Source: Limnoglobus sp. | GTDB taxonomy: Bacteria > Planctomycetota > Planctomycetia > Gemmatales > Gemmataceae | Assembly: GCA_025353985.1 (NCBI GenBank) | Contig: JANXNT010000327.1 | Location: 1 to 6,672, forward strand | Reading direction: 5' to 3' | DNA: 6,672 bases | Part shown: piece by piece, positions 5,604-6,672 of the stretch | How positions within the stretch are numbered: the first letter of the stretch is position 1 | How the letters are laid out: each line of letters opens with the position of its first letter | Translations under genes and position numbers: made by a program | The notes under the pieces: generated by a model | Database searches by the model: none | Seen by the model: only the letters and a program-made list of their open reading frames with translations | Told to the model about the DNA's origin: nothing

Positions 5604-6672
5604 GTGTCACCCCACTGTCAGTGCCGGACGAACCGCAGTCGCGGCCGATTCGCGTGGGCTTCGTCTTGCACGTGATGCAAGTCGCCGGTGCGGAAGTGCT
5701 GGTAAAAGAGGCGATTCGTCGTTTGGGTGATGCCATTACCCCGACGGTGTTCTGCCTCGATCGCGTCGGCCAACTCGGCGAAGAACACCTCGCGAACGGC
5801 GGCGATCTCGTTTGTTTGAATCGCCGTCCGGGTCGCGATTTTCGCGTATCGTGGAACTTGGCGAAGGAAATCCGCAAGCGCAAAATTGATGTCGTCCACG
5901 CGCACCAATACACGCCGTTCTTCTACTCGGCGTTCGCAAAACCGCTCGTCCGCCCCATGCCGCGACTGATTCTCACTGAGCACGGCCGGCACTACCCGGA
6001 CATTGTTTCACCATACCGTCGTGCGTTCAATCGCATCGTCCTCGATCGCACCGCCGATGCCGTCAACGCCTGTTGCGGGTTCAGTGCGAAGGCGATGCGC
6101 GACCTCGACGGCTTCCGCGGCGCTCGCATCGAAGTCATTGAAAATGGCATTGAAGTTAGCCGCTATTCGACCGTTGCGGATAAGTCGGAACTGCGCCAGC
6201 GCTTCGGTTTGAATCCGGCGCGGCGGACCATCGTACACGTCGCGCGGCATCACCCGGTCAAAGATCAGAACATGCTCATTCGCGGATTCGCACTCGCCGC
6301 CGCAGCGATCCCTGATGTCGATTTGCTCATGGTCGGCGATGGCCCACTGCGCGGCGAACTCGAAGAACTCACGCGCACATTGGGCATCGCAAGCCGCGTG
6401 ATATTCCTCGGCATCCGCAGCGATGTCCCCGATGTTCTGTGCGTCGCCGACGCCTTCGCGCTGACCTCCGTATCGGAGGCGGCATCGCTGACATTGCTCG
6501 AAGCGATGGCAACGGGCTTGCCCGTCGTCGTCACCGATGTTGGCGGAAATCCGGAAATCATCCGCCAAGAACGCGAAGGTTTACTCGTTCCGCGCGGCGA
6601 CGCCAAGGCTTGCGGCGAAGCATTTTCGCGATTGATGCGCGACCTCGACGGCTTCCGCGGCGCTCGCATCGA
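5600..6672 (+). CDS. Glycosyltransferase, GT4 family, Stp2-like; 3' end missing
   Basis: The frame is open from ATG 5600 to the window edge, 357 codons without a stop, so the gene is incomplete. It is a GT-B fold enzyme predicted to act at the cytoplasmic membrane face, adding a sugar to a lipid-linked glycan. The N-terminal half has IRVGFVLHVMQVAGAEVLV (17-35), DVVHAHQ (97-103) and LTEHGRH (125-131), close to the exosortase-associated Stp2 pattern. The hinge reads VIENGIEVSRY (179-189). The donor half has IVHVARHHPVKDQ (211-223), LLMVGDGPLRGELEEL (242-257) and a full E-x7-E motif from Glu293 to Glu301 (EAASLTLLE), followed by VTDVGGNPEII. Relatives are usually about 375-400 residues, so only the last helices are absent. 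The start overlaps the ligase stop by 4 bp, implying coupling; a weak GGGG (5585-5588) lies upstream. Residues 346-357 duplicate residues 166-177 exactly, where a family-typical C-terminal helix would be expected, so the last 39 bp may not be genuine. Confidence 0.88.
   Translation, partial: MSVTPLSVPDEPQSRPIRVGFVLHVMQVAGAEVLVKEAIRRLGDAITPTVFCLDRVGQLGEEHLANGGDLVCLNRRPGRDFRVSWNLAKEIRKRKIDVVHAHQYTPFFYSAFAKPLVRPMPRLILTEHGRHYPDIVSPYRRAFNRIVLDRTADAVNACCGFSAKAMRDLDGFRGARIEVIENGIEVSRYSTVADKSELRQRFGLNPARRTIVHVARHHPVKDQNMLIRGFALAAAAIPDVDLLMVGDGPLRGELEELTRTLGIASRVIFLGIRSDVPDVLCVADAFALTSVSEAASLTLLEAMATGLPVVVTDVGGNPEIIRQEREGLLVPRGDAKACGEAFSRLMRDLDGFRGARI
6094..6132 (+). repeat. 39-bp direct repeat, copy 1 (inside the Stp2-like gene)
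   Basis: This is the first copy of an exact 39-bp repeat, encoding MRDLDGFRGARI (residues 166-177). It fits its surroundings: it leads straight into the expected strand and hinge motif VIENGIE of GT4 enzymes, so this is likely the genuine location. Confidence 0.9.
6634..6672 (+). repeat. 39-bp direct repeat, copy 2, ending on the last base
   Basis: This is identical over all 39 bases to 6094-6132 and exactly 540 bp downstream, so it reads in the same frame. It runs to the final base of the window, so the true length of the match is unknown. Upstream the identity breaks at once (TTG here, GGC there, before GATGCGC). It sits where a GT4 enzyme normally has its variable C-terminal helices, and more likely reflects a false join at a contig end than a real duplication. 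Confidence 0.9.

Noticed and set aside
1..6672. CRISPR array, tRNA, rRNA, insertion sequence or phage genes
   Set aside because: No spaced direct-repeat array, tRNA-like cloverleaf, transposase motif or terminal inverted repeats around a gene were seen on either strand.

Overview
The window carries five genes, all on the + strand and closely spaced. They look like part of an exosortase-linked exopolysaccharide / surface-glycan locus of a diderm bacterium. In order they are: an exosortase (294-1301), a membrane protein with three VanZ-like units (1298-2752), a glycosyltransferase of the exosortase-associated Stp1 type (2886-4112), a Wzy/O-antigen-ligase-like polymerase or O-glycosylation ligase (4146-5603), and a second GT4 glycosyltransferase resembling the Stp2 type (from 5600, running off the right edge). 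The mix of exosortase, Stp1-like, ligase-like and Stp2-like genes is the recognisable core of PEP-CTERM/exosortase EPS clusters. The moderately GC-rich coding sequence and this gene set would fit Planctomycetota, but that placement is only a guess; nothing in the window proves the phylum.

Layout. Positions 1-293 hold no gene I can support; they look like a leader or promoter region with a recurring TTGCG pentamer. The exosortase and VanZ genes overlap by 4 bp (GTGA), and the ligase and second glycosyltransferase overlap by 4 bp (ATGA), so each pair is probably translationally coupled. The only sizeable internal gap (2753-2885) holds a long imperfect inverted repeat whose arms are each built from three 9-bp units (CGCAGAGNN-like). 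This could divide the locus into two transcription units, 294-2752 and 2886 onward. The gap before the ligase is only 33 bp.

How the genes may work together. The two glycosyltransferases would add sugars to a lipid-linked glycan on the cytoplasmic side. The ligase/polymerase would polymerise the glycan or transfer it on the periplasmic side. The exosortase would cleave and sort proteins with a C-terminal PEP-CTERM-like anchor, which may be glycosylated. No substrate protein, no EpsI/DUF3485 partner and no chain-length or export genes are in the window.

The most notable points are the threefold VanZ architecture with a strictly conserved E-x2-Q-x5-R-x5-D spacing, the hairpin repeat at 2775-2851, and an exact 39-bp repeat (6094-6132 and 6634-6672). 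The second copy of that repeat ends on the last base of the window and replaces the expected glycosyltransferase C-terminus, which suggests an assembly artefact at a contig end.
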